Below are positions 13,557 through 25,975 of a stretch of DNA of 64,000 nt, in pieces. Position 1 is the stretch's first letter, and each line of letters starts with the position of its first letter. This DNA comes from Trichoderma breve. Taxonomy: Eukaryota > Ascomycota > Sordariomycetes > Hypocreales > Hypocreaceae. Under the pieces are notes generated by a model, which saw nothing but the letters and a program-made list of their open reading frames with translations, did no database searches and had not been told where the DNA came from. The position numbers and the translations under genes are program-made. The DNA lies in contig NC_079233.1 in assembly GCF_028502605.1 (NCBI RefSeq), positions 4,898,001-4,962,000 of the forward strand, given 5' to 3'.

Positions 13557-14261
13557 TTGTTGTCTGCCTTTGCCTCTTTTGCCCTTTTTGCCTTTTTTTT
13601 CAATTCTTTGCTTATAAGAACTACAATAACATTCCTTTGTCTCTCATCTAGACCATGCTTCAGACATGGCTGCTTGCTGAGATGCTAGCGTTCAGCTCCT
13701 TACTTGGTTCACTTGGTGAGATATTCAAGTCCCACTTAGGACAGTGCGGCGTTCATGTTTAAATCGCCCTATGAAAACGCTAAGCCTGTCAATCATTGAC
13801 CGAGTCAAGCGAAAGGCCTAAGCGCAAGGGGCATGACAAACAGACAAGACTTGGTGCTCGAGAGGAACGAGTCTCTCGGATAGGTACGAGTACTCATTGT
13901 GGCCCACCCGTACATATTGCTCGAGATTTCAAAGGTCGCACCTGTTCTGTCCGATACCCCCGTCCAGAGTGGTATCAACGCGGCGGCCATGCCTCAATTT
14001 CCACGCTGTCGGGACCGTACCGTACCATTCTCAAACCTCGCGGCGGCGGAGTAATGGACTTTTGGTTCTAGGCCACGACAAGCCAGCCCGTATGGGGAAC
14101 TATACGGACGTCGTCCGAGAAGCAACGGTGCTCTTTGTGGCAGTGACCGAGGGAGATGCCTGGCCTTGGGATATGCAGTTCCGTGGCCATGCATACAGAC
14201 CCAAAACGGTAACGGTTGGCCTGCCTCTCCTTGCTTCCGCTGTAGAGCTCACCAACAGGAG

Positions 14262-14320
14262 GCATGGCTCTCATGGCTCATGGCTCATGGCTCATGGCAA
14301 CTCATGGCACTCATGGCACT
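14262..14320 (+). repeat. CTCATGG minisatellite
   Basis: About seven imperfect head-to-tail copies of a 7-9 bp unit (GGCTCAT / GGCACTCAT) in non-coding DNA. Variants with an extra CA or AA show slippage-type growth. Confidence 0.8.
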
Positions 14321-17300
14321 GCCGACGCGATCGTGCCAACGCTCGAAATCTCTCCCGTTAGCCAAGGCTGTTTCTGGCTCCGGCCGCACGCACAGCTCAG
14401 CACTTCCAGAATGGTCGCACCGCAAGTCCAATTACGGCACATCACTAAATGTGGAGTGCCAACATGGGGAGTCGGAGAGATGACCGCCGACTGACGACAG
14501 TGTTGGGCGGTGGCGCCACACCGTCTCCCATGCCCTTATCTGCACGCATTTGAGTGGTGGCAGTACGACGGAGGGGAAACCTGAAGTGGGATGAACGAAT
14601 CACTTGCCCAACCAAGACCATCAATAGGGAGAAAGAAGCCGAGACTGATGGGCCAGCCCATGCGCCTGTATGATCCGTCTTGGAGACCGGGTAAGGGGGG
14701 AAGCCAATCTGGCCGAAAGGCAGCACTTTTTTTTCTCTCAGTCGCACTGCTGGCTCAGGCGGACGAAACAAGAGAGTTCGGCCCCGCGTCTGACCACTCA
14801 TCTGATGGCGCAGCGCTCCACTGCGCTACTGCGTACTAAGATAGTGCGATCCGAGCCGTCGGGACGCGCTAGTAGGGGTATATTCGACTCACATTGGACG
14901 ACAGTGACGCACGCCCCCTCCACTGGGCCAGGTATCCCTGCGACTGCCCGCACAGCCCCTGCCCGGCCAATGGGCGACCGCTCCGGACAGGCGCGCTAGG
15001 CCCGAAGCAGAACACATACGCGCGCGTCTACCCGCTGTGAAAGGGCCTGCCATTGGGTACCGACAGCGCCATAAGCGAGCCTGTGCTGTAACTACAGACT
15101 TCCCTCCTGCACGGCCAACACACAACCATCCATCACAAGAGAAAAATGTGTTGGCCAAGAGACAGATTAGTATCAGGATGCCTGCCTTCTGTGCACCACT
15201 CCCGTCGGGGGCTCTCGGTGCCGCATTGAGCGCTGGGCTGCTACTTTGCCTCCTGCGATGACTATCTTAGCCTCAGGTCATTTGGTGTTTCTCCGGTGTA
15301 TGTCGTACTTCTGTCACGCGAATACTTGCAATTTGTCTCTCTTACGAGATTTACTGCACTGTTGTTTGATCTGCGGCCTAAAGAAGCGGCCCTACCCTGC
15401 CTTGCCGCAGTCTGGGACCTCTGCCAAACTCAAACCCATCAAGGCAGCCTTGAGTTGAGCCATCCCACAGCCTTGCTTGGTGCCGTTTGAGAAATGCAAC
15501 TGCCCTCATTCTATTCGCCAACATGCGCAAATAAACACCAGCAGGACAGTTTGGTTACTACCAGTGGCCTTTCCCCTGGCCTCTCTCCTGACCTCTCCTT
15601 GTCCCTGTTTGCGTGATTTGCACGCTGTGCTGTTGGTCGCTGTAGGTCAGAGGCATGGAACGTTGTGTCTCGGCCAACAAGTATCTGCACCACCAGACGT
15701 ATCTCACTTTCGCGCCGCTTTCTTCCTTGCGCACAAATTTCTCGCTTTTTCTACACCTCTCGCTTTATCGCCGTTTGCGGACATCTGGGCGAGCTTCATA
15801 TTCCTAGCTGTCATCGTTCATCAGGTGGCCCCTAACCGGCGGCTATTACGATGGCGGATCCTCACGTTTGCTGATCGTTGTTCTTATTCACATCTAAGCG
15901 CCGACTTTGCAGCCATTTCTGCAGTGGCTCTGCCCCATTTCTGTTATATTTCAAAGATCCCACCGCAGCTCACACCTCTAGCCGCGTCAACAAGTCGTCT
16001 CATTAGCCGCGAGGCGACCAACGATCGAATGATACGCCAAAGAATAGAAGCCGGCGTGCTGTCTTCAACTTGCTAGCTCTGTGTGACCTCGCAATCCATC
16101 TGGATGCTTCTTCAGTGCATGCAAAATGGGCGCTACCGGATTGTTGGGCCTTGTTTCGGCTGGCTCTTCTCGCCCTTTGTCCCGTGCTTCTCCACTCACA
16201 CACTCGTCTTCAATCTCCCTTGCCCATTTTTTCTGAGTCTGCGTCTCAAATGGCCTGGCGGCTTGCTGACTCTTGATCGTTGGCGAACCATGATTGAGAA
16301 ATCAAACAATATGCGTCCACGATGTCCGCCGCAAGGCGTTAAAGCATGAGATAGCCGACATCTACTCATCGATTCTGTGTCTCTTCAACGGCTTGAGGAG
16401 ATTCTGCCGCGTAATCAAGTTTCATTTGATTGCACTATCGAATCATGTACCTTGACTACGTCACTTCTCCTCATTCCCCTACAGTGCACCATCTGCAAGC
16501 CGCCCCTTTCACTATTCAAACGCTCCTTCGCGATCGACCAGCATAGCCATCCTTGATCTTCTTGGGTGATAGCTAGGCACAGGACCAATATCCATCAACG
16601 CTTCACTCTGCAATATACCGTACACCATCCGCTCTGGACCAATCCCAATCCCCCCTTTGCTCCGCATTCCAGAAGTCGCTCACGTCTGGGAAATCCAGCC
16701 ACACGTATACCTACCTATTGAAGAATTACACTGTTTATGCGAACTAGATTTCAAGATTCTTGACCAGAGCATTCGGTTACGAGCTCATGGCCTAAGTAGC
16801 TTTCCCTACGAACTCTATGGTGAGACGAGTCACACCATTAGCTAAATGTTAGCTTCTACTCAGATGAGGAGTCACGCTAGAGCCTTTCTCCCCGGGATAA
16901 CACGGCCCAAGCATGTTGAGAATTGCCACACAACCGCTGGATCTGGCGGATCCGCTCTATGCCGTGACAGAGTGTCGAACGGAAGGTAACGATCAGACTC
17001 AGGAACAAAGATGATCGATCCCGAGTTCAAAGTCCCAGCGCCTGCGGATCCCCTTCCATCCACAGCCTGGTTATGCCTGGATAAACGGAGGCCGGCCAAA
17101 TGAAGGTACCACTGCTTTCTTCTTCCATTGGTTCTCTTATGTTGCTCATGCTTGCAACGGCCATGCGCATGCAGACACTGGCAAATGGGATGATGCCGGA
17201 TACAAGGCTCTTGACTACTCTACTATGATATCTAAACTTCATCTGACCGCTAAGAACTCCGCAGAGTCTTGCCCATCTGTACCGAACAGAACAAGGATAT

Positions 17301-19956
17301 TAGTGCTCTGGTACTTTTGTTACTCCGATCAACGGTCGATGCTTGACATGTGGACTAGGAGGATGAACTCGAAGAAGCAACTCCCCCTCCCCCTGGATAG
17401 CTTCTATCGTGCCCCATCCCGACCCCATCCGTGATCCCTTCCTGTTGACCCTCATTTATACCTGCTTAGCTCGCTCTGCGCCCTATCCCTGGTTGCAAAT
17501 CTGTTACAGGGCTGCCTTCTGGGGGCGTGCCCTTCTTGCTTCTCGCGGAGCTCACGGGCCAAGGCCGCACCGTTGCTGCCCACTTGGCGCCAACCTCCAC
17601 AGCCCACGGTGTAATTCACGGCTCGGCATTGCCCATTGTGCCGCCGAGTTCGCCTCAGTGCCAGCCCTTTTCATGCAAGCGTATGAGATGATTACGAGCA
17701 GCATTCGACCCAGCCAGCCAATAGCACTCCAAGAAACATACTACTCCATCCATCTTGACTCGAGCCCTCCCCTTCCACTGATGGACGGGTGGAAGCTCAT
17801 CCATGCCAATTATGCTTTCAAAGCAATGGAGCAAATCACAGATGATCATCTTTGGTCGTGACAAACGCCGGCTCCAGGAGCGGATGTCTAGCCCAAAGCC
17901 CGATTGCACATCACCCGCACGCCTTAGTTTCTTTCGAGAGGCGCCATACTCTTTTCCTGATGATCTCGGCGGATGTCACCAAAGCCGAGAACAGCGCTCG
18001 TGCCTATCACATGGGTCCCTCGTCTTCTCGATGGCGACCATTGGACGCTCACACCCACACACTCTACAAGCAATCCAAGGCAAGACTAAAACAGGAGGCA
18101 TGGTCATAGCAATCAATCAAGCCAGTCAATTGCCGGCCATCTACACCTCCGTGCATTGTACGTAAATCTAGAGGAGGGGGGTCAGGAGAAAAGAGGGCGT
18201 TCGAGAGCTTTTGCATTCTTCATGAGGCTTGCAGTCTAATCCCAGCAAGGAAGTGCCAAGCGAGAAGAAGAGCTCTCCATGTCAAGGAGCACCAAGTGTA
18301 CAGTGCTTCTTTCGAGTCTATCGACTATTGCGGATAGTTTCCTAGTCCCCCATCATGTGCACTGCCTAAATTTGCTCTGCCGTGCGCAGAAGGGCCGTTT
18401 TCTTCTCGTTTCCGTTGACAGAATAGTCTGCGGAGGCTTGTCACTGCGCTCCGTCTGGGGATATTCCCACAAAAGGTCGTCAACCAGTTTCATCATACGA
18501 GTAGGTAGTCGCCTACTCCCCTAAGTCGACGAAAGGGGCGAAGTGCTTGGGGCTTAAGTGACATCGATGACGGTCCAGAGCCAGTAAGTAGTCGCCTGTC
18601 CCCAGGGAAATCAGAGTTCAGATCATAATGCGAGCAGGACGCTTACTTCTACAGTTATCTAGGACGAAAATCCGTCCGTTGCTCTCCATCGTCGACGATT
18701 GTGAGCCAAAGGAATATCCACGGCTCCGCATATGAGGAATCAAGAATCTCAAATCCATGACGGCCATCGCATTACCTTCTTAGCCTCTCTCTCATAGGTT
18801 TTATACCAACAATATTATAGGCGCAAACTCCATAAAGTCTGGCCACGGGCGCGGCCGGGACACCACACCAAATGCTGTCAATTTGCGTAGATCTCCACGC
18901 CTCTAGACGGATCGCGCTCAACAAAGTCTACCTACAGTTTGATTAAACGGCGGCGACTTCTTGCCTCTCAAAAGTCTCCGCAGGATCGGGCCAAGGTGAA
19001 CCATACAGCTCTCGTGGTTCGTGTTGGTTCCCTCCCGGATCTCCCAGGCTATTCCTTCTTTCTTGCTCCTTCTTTTCTTTTTCTTACTTTCGCCCTGTCC
19101 TGACAGGAATGGAGGCAGGGTTCCATTTTGCTGTTGGTCGACCAACATGGACTTTTCCTCGATCATTCTTAGACTTGGGAAACACCAACACCCCTCCGTC
19201 TCCCCACTTGGGTAAATCAAACTCGCCTTCGCCTTCGTGGTCAATACCAAAGAGTGGCCAAGGCTTTTTCCTTAGCTTGTTTACAGAGAAAGATGTACTC
19301 CGTATGAGATTGGGAAAAGATAACTCGGAGGAGACATCTAGCAGGGTTCTTTTTAGACTGAGGGGGGTGTGCAGTCTTGGGCCACGGCTTGTCAACGAGG
19401 CGACTAGAGAGCTGGTAGGCATCGTTCGATGACGGTATTGGATCAAATGGCAAATTTGCTCTTCGCCCCGGTCTCGGATATTGGAGTGATGTGCTGGTTA
19501 GTGTTGATTCGAGCCATGGCGGATGAGCAAATTGTGGCCCCGAATCGTCATTCAGCTCGAGCATGATTGACTGGAAATCTGCGCCTCAACCAAGGCAGAA
19601 TTTGATCTGAGATGGAGGAGAAGAGAATTGCGAGATGCGTCATTCTTTATACGTTGACTGTCTTTTCAAACAGATGTCGTTATATGCGGTCTCTTTTTGG
19701 GCCGCTTTTTGTGGCCTCGGCCCGGCCATTTCGGGAGGCCAAGCGCGACGACACGCCACGGCACAGCCAGCATATAAGAGGATCCTCGTGAGACTTGCGC
19801 TGTTGTGGATGAAGCGAACAGGCGGCAACTAGGCACAACGGCATCTGGGCAGTATTAGAGATGCCTTTCTGTTGGCGGCTTCATCCGCTTCTTCCCGCCA
19901 TCGTGGTGTTGGCAAGAGGACTAACACTGCCAGACTCAACACTGCCCGGCAAGAAT

Positions 19957-19978
19957 AGAGAGAGAGAGAGAGAGAGAG
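19957..19978 (+). repeat. (GA)n microsatellite
   Basis: Roughly eleven uninterrupted GA dinucleotides in gene-free DNA. Confidence 0.85.
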
Positions 19979-20896
19979 GCAAAAAACGGGTTACGAACGT
20001 GCATTACGCTACGGTGAAACGATCGGGACCTGCGACCAACATGCATTCATAGCTTTCTTTACTTTTTACCTGGGGGGAAGGTCAAGATAACCCGCATTAG
20101 GACGGGTGATGGCGGGTAAATGCAATATTGAACGACGACATAGACCTGCTGTTGGACCAGGAGATCGATTTCGCAGGCACGAGCTTTTATCTTGGGAGTG
20201 GCTTCCGGCTTTTTACGACTTTAACCTGGCTGTAGGATTCACGACTCGATCCAAGCGAGGTGACATGGCAAACAGAAGAGACTAAAGCCGGCTGTGTGCA
20301 AGTCCCTACACAGGCGAGGGGTTCTTTTTTTCTTTTTTTTTATCGACTTTTCCTTCTTTCCCCCTTTTTGGGGAGGCCGGGGCTGACCAACAGCAGAAGA
20401 GAATCTCGTTTAACACCCTTGAAGGGGGAGGATGGAGGATCAGGATCCGAGTTTTTGCTGCTCCTGTCCGCTTCTCCCCGTTGGAATGGCTGTGGCTGGC
20501 TGTCAATTACAGTTACTGAAAATAGTGTGTGAGATTTCAAAATGGCGGTGTTTCTGCTGTGCCTTGCCTTGCTTTGCTACTGGGTCGTTCGTAAGTCGTT
20601 CGTAAGGAGAGTGAGATTGTTTTATTTCGAGGTGACTGAGACAATTATGCTGCTTGTTTAGTTTGTTCGAAATCCATCCTCCAGGTCCCTGGATCGCCCG
20701 CTACGTACTCGTAGTTAGTTTTGAGTTTTGTCTCGGCGTCCTTGGACGTGAGACACCCATCGATGCTAGTTTAGTGTATGTGTCACTACTTTGAGTTGAG
20801 TTTCAGGGACTTTGTTTCTTTCTGGATGAGGGAAATGTATTTCTTTTTGGGGTGTGTATAGAATGCTCTGATCTTCTCGCGGATGCATACCATTTA

Positions 20897-21244
20897 TGTG
20901 AAACTGCCTATGCTTGATGTTTCGTAGTATAATGAATTACGATCTTCCGAATCATAGATCTAGAACATTTAGTATCATTTCAGGATGATCTTTTATTGTC
21001 TTGTATCAGTATTTTGTCTCATTCAAAGTGGACTCGGCGCTCCGAGTTGTATTTCTTTTACCTTGTGAAACTACCTATGCTTAATGTTTCGTGATAGTCT
21101 AAAATGAATCAAGATTTCCCAAAGCGAATATCTAGAGCATTTAACACCATTGCATAAGAATCTTTCATTGTCTTATATCTGCATTTCGCCTCATTTGAAG
21201 CGGAGGCAGCGCTCTTTGGGATGAGCTGTATTGAGATTACCTTT
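20897..21244 (+). repeat. Diverged 167-bp tandem duplication
   Basis: Copy 1 runs from 20897 to about 21063 and copy 2 from 21064 to about 21244. Shared blocks in the same order are TGTGAAACT-CCTATGCTT, ATGTTTCGT, ATCTAGA-CATTTA, TTTCATTGTCTT/TTTTATTGTCTT, CTCATT and GCGCTC. Most differences are transitions, several turning TG into TA between copies, with some small indels. Neither copy is open in a consistent frame, so this is a non-coding duplication. It sits in the AT-richer part of the gene-free region. Confidence 0.85.
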
Positions 21245-22298
21245 ACTAGGGCGCTAGCATCTATTCACTGCCATTGTCTTTATGATTCTGGAGACTGGTA
21301 TGGATTTTCGAATCGCAATAAAGAAGGAGTGGTTACTTTTCTTCTTGCATTTTAATGATGTTTGCTGTTATTCTGTGCTCTTCATCTGTTGCTATAACTC
21401 ATGGTCCAAGAAGTTCATCATTTTACGATCAACTGCGGAGGAAAGAAAACTGGCAACCAACCGAAAACAAAAGGTATAACATTATTTAAAATATGAATAA
21501 TAATCAGTCGCCAGCTTCAAATAGAACCGATAGTTCCTCCTGTCTCTCAATAAATGCATTGGAAGATTCTGCGATGGAATATATACCGTCAACTCTAGGG
21601 TAGCAAGACAAGGATGAAGACGAAATATCATGATGATAACATTCAGCAAACACGTGTAACAACACGACAGGATTCATTCAATATACAGTTATTCATTACA
21701 CTACTTACGTATTTTGCCTGTATACCGGTATATCACAGCCCAAGCCCCTTTTCCGATACGCAAAGATGAAACCGAATTGCAAATCCAAAACTGCCCCATT
21801 GCCTTCCCCAGATATATTTTCCCACGGGCAGCACAAATAAAAAGAAAAGTATGAAAAGTCATGCCAACGTATAAACATAGTGAAACCCAAAGCCCAACAT
21901 AAGAAAATGACCTAGGTATGATGACCGCGAGAGACGTCTACGCGGTATTCCCAGCTCCCAAGCAAAACGATACACAAACGTAGTAAAAAAGCACTCTGGT
22001 ATAAAACAAAAACTCACGTATGAAAAACCCCCCTCCTCCTCTCCACATGTAACATAATTTTCACTTTGTTGTTCACAGCACGAAGTTAAAATCCCGGATG
22101 CAACCGATCTAATCCAAGCGGTCTTTTGAAGTGTCGTCTCTGCAAACTTGCCATTTAGGTTGGGGCCTCTCCGGTAGCAAGAAAAAAGGAGGATTAAAGA
22201 GTAGAGGAGGGGAAAGAAAGAAAGAAACCGACTCATGGATTTAGTTTCCCGACCCCATCAGATTCAGAACGTTGTTCTTCACAGGTTTGCTGGGCATT

Positions 22299-24927
22299 CT
22301 ATGCACCTTCGAGAGGCGGTACAAACGAATAGTTGAAGTCAAGAAGGCCGTCCAGCATCCAGTGCTGGGGATCGAAGAAATCATAGTTGGTGTCGCCATA
22401 ATTCATGTTTCCAATTATACTGGTCGGTGCGGTTGGAGGGGCAGACAAGCCTGGGGCGCCTGGTGTTAGTACACCATTCGCAGTAAGCATGTTGTTGGAC
22501 GTGGGGAGACTGTGTGATGGCATCAACGTGCTGTCAAGTTGCGACGACGCGGCTGAGGACTCATTGGCCGAATCCGGATTCGTAGGGTGCTTCAAGGCAG
22601 CTGCACGGCAAATATTAGCTTTCCATTGACAAGAACGAAATAACACACTCGCTTCCCGTCGAGACAAGGCAGAGAGAAAAGAAAAGGGGGGAATATCCTG
22701 CAGGTTTCAAGTGCAGCTGGTGTACCCACAGGCCGAATTGTATCGCTTACCTTCGAGCGATCCTCTGCCCAAAGCTTGATACTCCTCTCTCCATCTCCAA
22801 ACGGAGTCGAAAACAAGGCTCATACTGTGACGACATCGTACTTTAAGCTGTAGGCTGTCGTCGACTTGGATGGGAGAATCGTCTTCGCGGTTGTAGTTCT
22901 TCTGATCCAACCGGGCACCGTTCCACATCTGCACCATTAGTTCGGCCAAACGCCACTGCAAATCGTTGGTAACCACACTGGTGGCACGGATGGCCTGGAT
23001 GGAGCGGTGGAAGAGGTTTCGCCCGCGTTGGAAGTCAATCGTCTTGGAGAAGAAGGACCGCATCAACTTGAGCAAGGTAAAAGCAGCAGCTACTAACATC
23101 TGCTGTATGTAGTTGGTCGCGTAGAGCAAAAAGGTGCCCCCGATATTGTCGTGCGGAGATGTTACCTTGTCCACCTCTAAGAGATCGTCTAGGAAGCTGA
23201 CTGTAGCCCGCCACAAACCCATCAGATCGTCCAAGTAGCCAGGCGTCTTGCTGGAGTCGAAAAATCCGGCCAGTCTCATGTGAAGGGCAGCGGCACGCAA
23301 GTGCAGATTTACGACGGCACCCAGCTGCTGAGACATGATGGACGCATACAACTCTGAATACTCGCGTCGGTATACTCTCATGAGCATTGCCCTGTGCTCG
23401 TCTCCGGCGACACCTCTGGGATCGCTTGCGTTGCTATACATTTCCTTGGAAACCTTGTCGCAGAATCTTTCAATTTGGAGTCGGGCCTCCAATTCGGGAG
23501 AGAGATGCAACGCCGGGTCGTCGCCGGGTCGAAGGGCCAGAGTCCAGTCATACAAGGAAGAAGCTGGTTGGCCATAGCCAGTGCCGATGTTTTGTGCCAC
23601 AATGTTGCACACGGCCCACGTAGTGACACGGTCGGCAAGCTGCTCCTTATTCAGATCGACTGAGGTTCGAGAGAAGTCTTGGATGTGGTTAGGGCGATGC
23701 AACCCGATTCCAGTCGCCGTCTTCATCATGACACCACAGAGAATGTGAGTCGGGTCAGAAGTGGTTGTGCTGGTGGGTAATGGCCAGGCGCAGAGCAGGC
23801 ACATTGCCTTGACGACGTAGTAATTGCTAGGCACTTCGCCGATGGTGGTCCACAGGAACCTGGTCAATGGTCCAGAGAGGTTGGAGATGAGGTTGGCGCA
23901 ATTGGCAGGGCTAAATCGACGGGCAGCGACAGCGACAATGGACCAAAACAGGAGAGGGTGTTGTTGGTGATATTGGTCTGGGGATTGCTGGGGATTTAAG
24001 AATGGAAGAAATGGGTGGTAGAATGCGAAGAATTCGTTGAATAGATGGGTGACCGCTTCATCGGTCAGCTGGACCCCTTCCAACTCGTGAGAGAATCGCG
24101 GCATGCTATACGAGCCTCCTCTCTTGAGGTGCAGTAGGGACGACACAGCCTCGTCAGAACCCATCAGAGAAGGATTTCGCGTGTGAGAGTAGGTCGCAGT
24201 GCTCGGCGCCATGGGAGAGTTGAGAGTGTCGTCGTCGTCGAGTAGGTAGCCTTGAGCCTGGGCGCGGGCGATGTTGCGCCGTAGACGGTCAATCTCCTTT
24301 TCCATCTCGGCATGCTTGGATCGCTTCCCAATGCGCTTGAAATTTGATTCAATCTTGCATTCGAGCTTTAGACGGTTGCATCGTGAGCAGCTCTGGAATG
24401 GTTCTTGAACGACATTACACCGCAACTATTGCGCAACAATTGAATCACGAATTAGCCACCATAACAAGGCAATCAATTGCAGACCGCGCCGGGGAGGACA
24501 CAAGACAGGGCAGGGCAGAAGAGGGCATGGTAATTATATATCAGAGCAGAACAGAGCAGAATAGAGTAGAGCAGAGAAACAAAAGCATCAACTCCCTCTG
24601 AGACTCTCCCTCGAGTATCTGGAAATAGTAGGCAGGTATGGTGGGGGAGGCGAGGATCGGGACATGGCAGGGTCCGAGGGGCTGACTCACCTTTTGCTGG
24701 CGACACTCGTTGCACGCGCGCTTGACGCCGGGCTGGCGCTTCTTGTCGTGATCACCGTTCTCGTGGTGGTCGCCGTGATCATCTTCGTTGATGCTGCCGG
24801 GGCTGCTCTCGAGGCCCATGCCACCGCTTCTCTTGCGCTTGGGTATTCCGTTCCCGTGGCGAGAGCTGGCAGGGCTGGTTGGGCTCATCGAAGGGGCCCC
24901 CCGGCCAACACCTGGTGAGCCATCCAT
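22299..24927 (-). CDS. Zn2Cys6 transcription factor, Leu3/War1-like, 737 aa
   Basis: Exons (minus strand): 24691-24927, 22751-24425, 22299-22600, with introns of 265 and 150 bp. The first intron interrupts the zinc cluster at phase 0 (Lys79/Leu80); the second has a GTAAGC donor and restores the frame by splitting an Ala codon. The zinc cluster is Cys72-x2-Cys75-x6-Cys82-x9-Cys92-x2-Cys95-x6-Cys102, preceded by basic KRKR and an Asp/His-rich stretch, and followed by NFKRIGKRSKHAEMEKEIDR, a linker plus coiled coil for dimerisation. Residues about 180-600 match the fungal-specific regulatory middle region (LFNEFFAFYHPFLPFL, then many hydrophobic helices). The Asn/Asp-rich C-terminus with aromatic residues may be an activation domain. 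The NECRQQKLRC and LKLECKI context is typical of the Leu3/War1-type group, which controls amino-acid or weak-acid responses; the target here is unknown. It is divergent from the aldehyde dehydrogenase at 28017. Confidence 0.9.
24542..24575 (+). repeat. AGAGCAGA tandem repeat inside intron 1
   Basis: Four imperfect AGAGCAGA/ATAGAGTAG units lie within the first, unusually long (265 bp) intron of the Zn2Cys6 regulator. Slippage here may explain the intron's size. Confidence 0.7.
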
Positions 24928-25832
24928 ACCGATGTTTTTAGAGTGTGCTTGGAATCGACGTGTTGTGCCTCTATGCTAGCCAAGAGACGGTGCTTGGCAG
25001 CAGTTCGCAGTTGGAGACGCTGTTGCGGTGCGAGGCCGATGGAGGGGGGCTGACGCTACAGCTTTGGAGGCGATGTCGACTGGCGGCTTTGGAGCGGCCG
25101 GGCTGGTCGCGCGAGGCCGCAGCGGAACAGCGGCGGAGGCCCGGGATGCAATGGAGGCCGGTATGTGTAAGGACGGATTGGCTGGTCCTGAGGCCGAGTG
25201 CGGACGATGATGCTGGTATGGCCCAGGATAACTTTTTTTTTTTTGGTGATGGCGGAGGGAAAAGTCCAAAAAGCTGGAGCACCCGCCGCCTTGCAAAAAA
25301 GTTGATGTGCTGGACTGGAACCAGACGGTACCTGCCGGCGGCGCCAAGTGACTAGGGGAGTGGCCCCGTCGAGAAGTACAGCGCAGGTACTCCGTAATTG
25401 CTTAGCTGCAGCGCTCCGGCCGTCAGTCAGTCACATCAAGTCCGTCCGTGACAGCAAATGCACCGCCGGCGAATTACTGGACAATAATCAATTTTGTTGT
25501 TCCTTGTCCTGTCCTTTGTTTGTTTGCTTGCTTGTTTTCCCCCTCTCTATTCTTATACATCTACCTAGTGTCTATATATGTGAATCACTCTCTAGTGATA
25601 CTTGGGCATTCATTACTATAAAATAATAAATCCTGCACAATTCGCTACTCCGTGCTGGCTGTTCTGTATGCAAGTGCTCGCGGCTGCCAATCGCCGGCGC
25701 CGCCCAGCTGCAGGCCGTGTCCAAACAGACCCAGAAATGGCCCAGACGGCCCCCAGACGTTGCACCAGAAAAAGCCCACAAGGCGCGGAGACCAAGAGGC
25801 GAGGGCAGCCACAGTGGGGTCCCCGAGCGCTG

Positions 25833-25975
25833 ATTGGCTCTGCGCCGCATGGAATGTCACGTGAGGAGGCTGGCTTTGAGTTTGGGCCAATCACAAGCGG
25901 CCAAAAAATATTCAGAAGCGGGGTATCATCAAGCTGCGACTGTGGGAATCCTCCGCCATTGCGACCGCTGATTGG
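25833..25975. promoter_or_regulatory. Cluster of three CCAAT boxes
   Basis: CCAAT on the minus strand at 25833-25837, on the plus strand at 25887-25891 and on the minus strand at 25971-25975. CCAAT is the binding site of the fungal Hap/CBC complex. The cluster is about 0.9-1.05 kb upstream of the Zn2Cys6 regulator and about 2 kb from the dehydrogenase, so the regulator is the likelier target. Binding is inference. Confidence 0.5.

Larger units (their letters stand above)
10017..22298. other. Gene-free region, 12.3 kb
   Basis: No gene with recognisable domains or believable exon structure was found. The left end must hold the promoter and 5' untranslated region of the minus-strand regulator starting at 10016; the right end holds the 3' region of the Zn2Cys6 regulator ending at 22299. 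Two places look faintly protein-like: 16870-17434 (two plus-strand frames that do not join cleanly) and 19076-19564 (overlapping frames). The part from about 20600 to 22260 is visibly AT-richer than the rest and carries the 167-bp tandem duplication. Microsatellites lie at 13532-13556, 14262-14320 and 19957-19978. Confidence 0.55.

Noticed and set aside
14807..14829. tRNA A-box-like sequence on the minus strand (TAGCGCAGTGG)
   Set aside because: No matching acceptor stem, anticodon arm or B box follows; the stretch is also a small GCGCAG/CTGCGC inverted repeat, so it is probably chance.
15477..16076. 199-codon plus-strand open frame
   Set aside because: Hydrophobic and Cys-scattered composition typical of chance frames, no domain, no promoter or splice structure; other frames overlap it.
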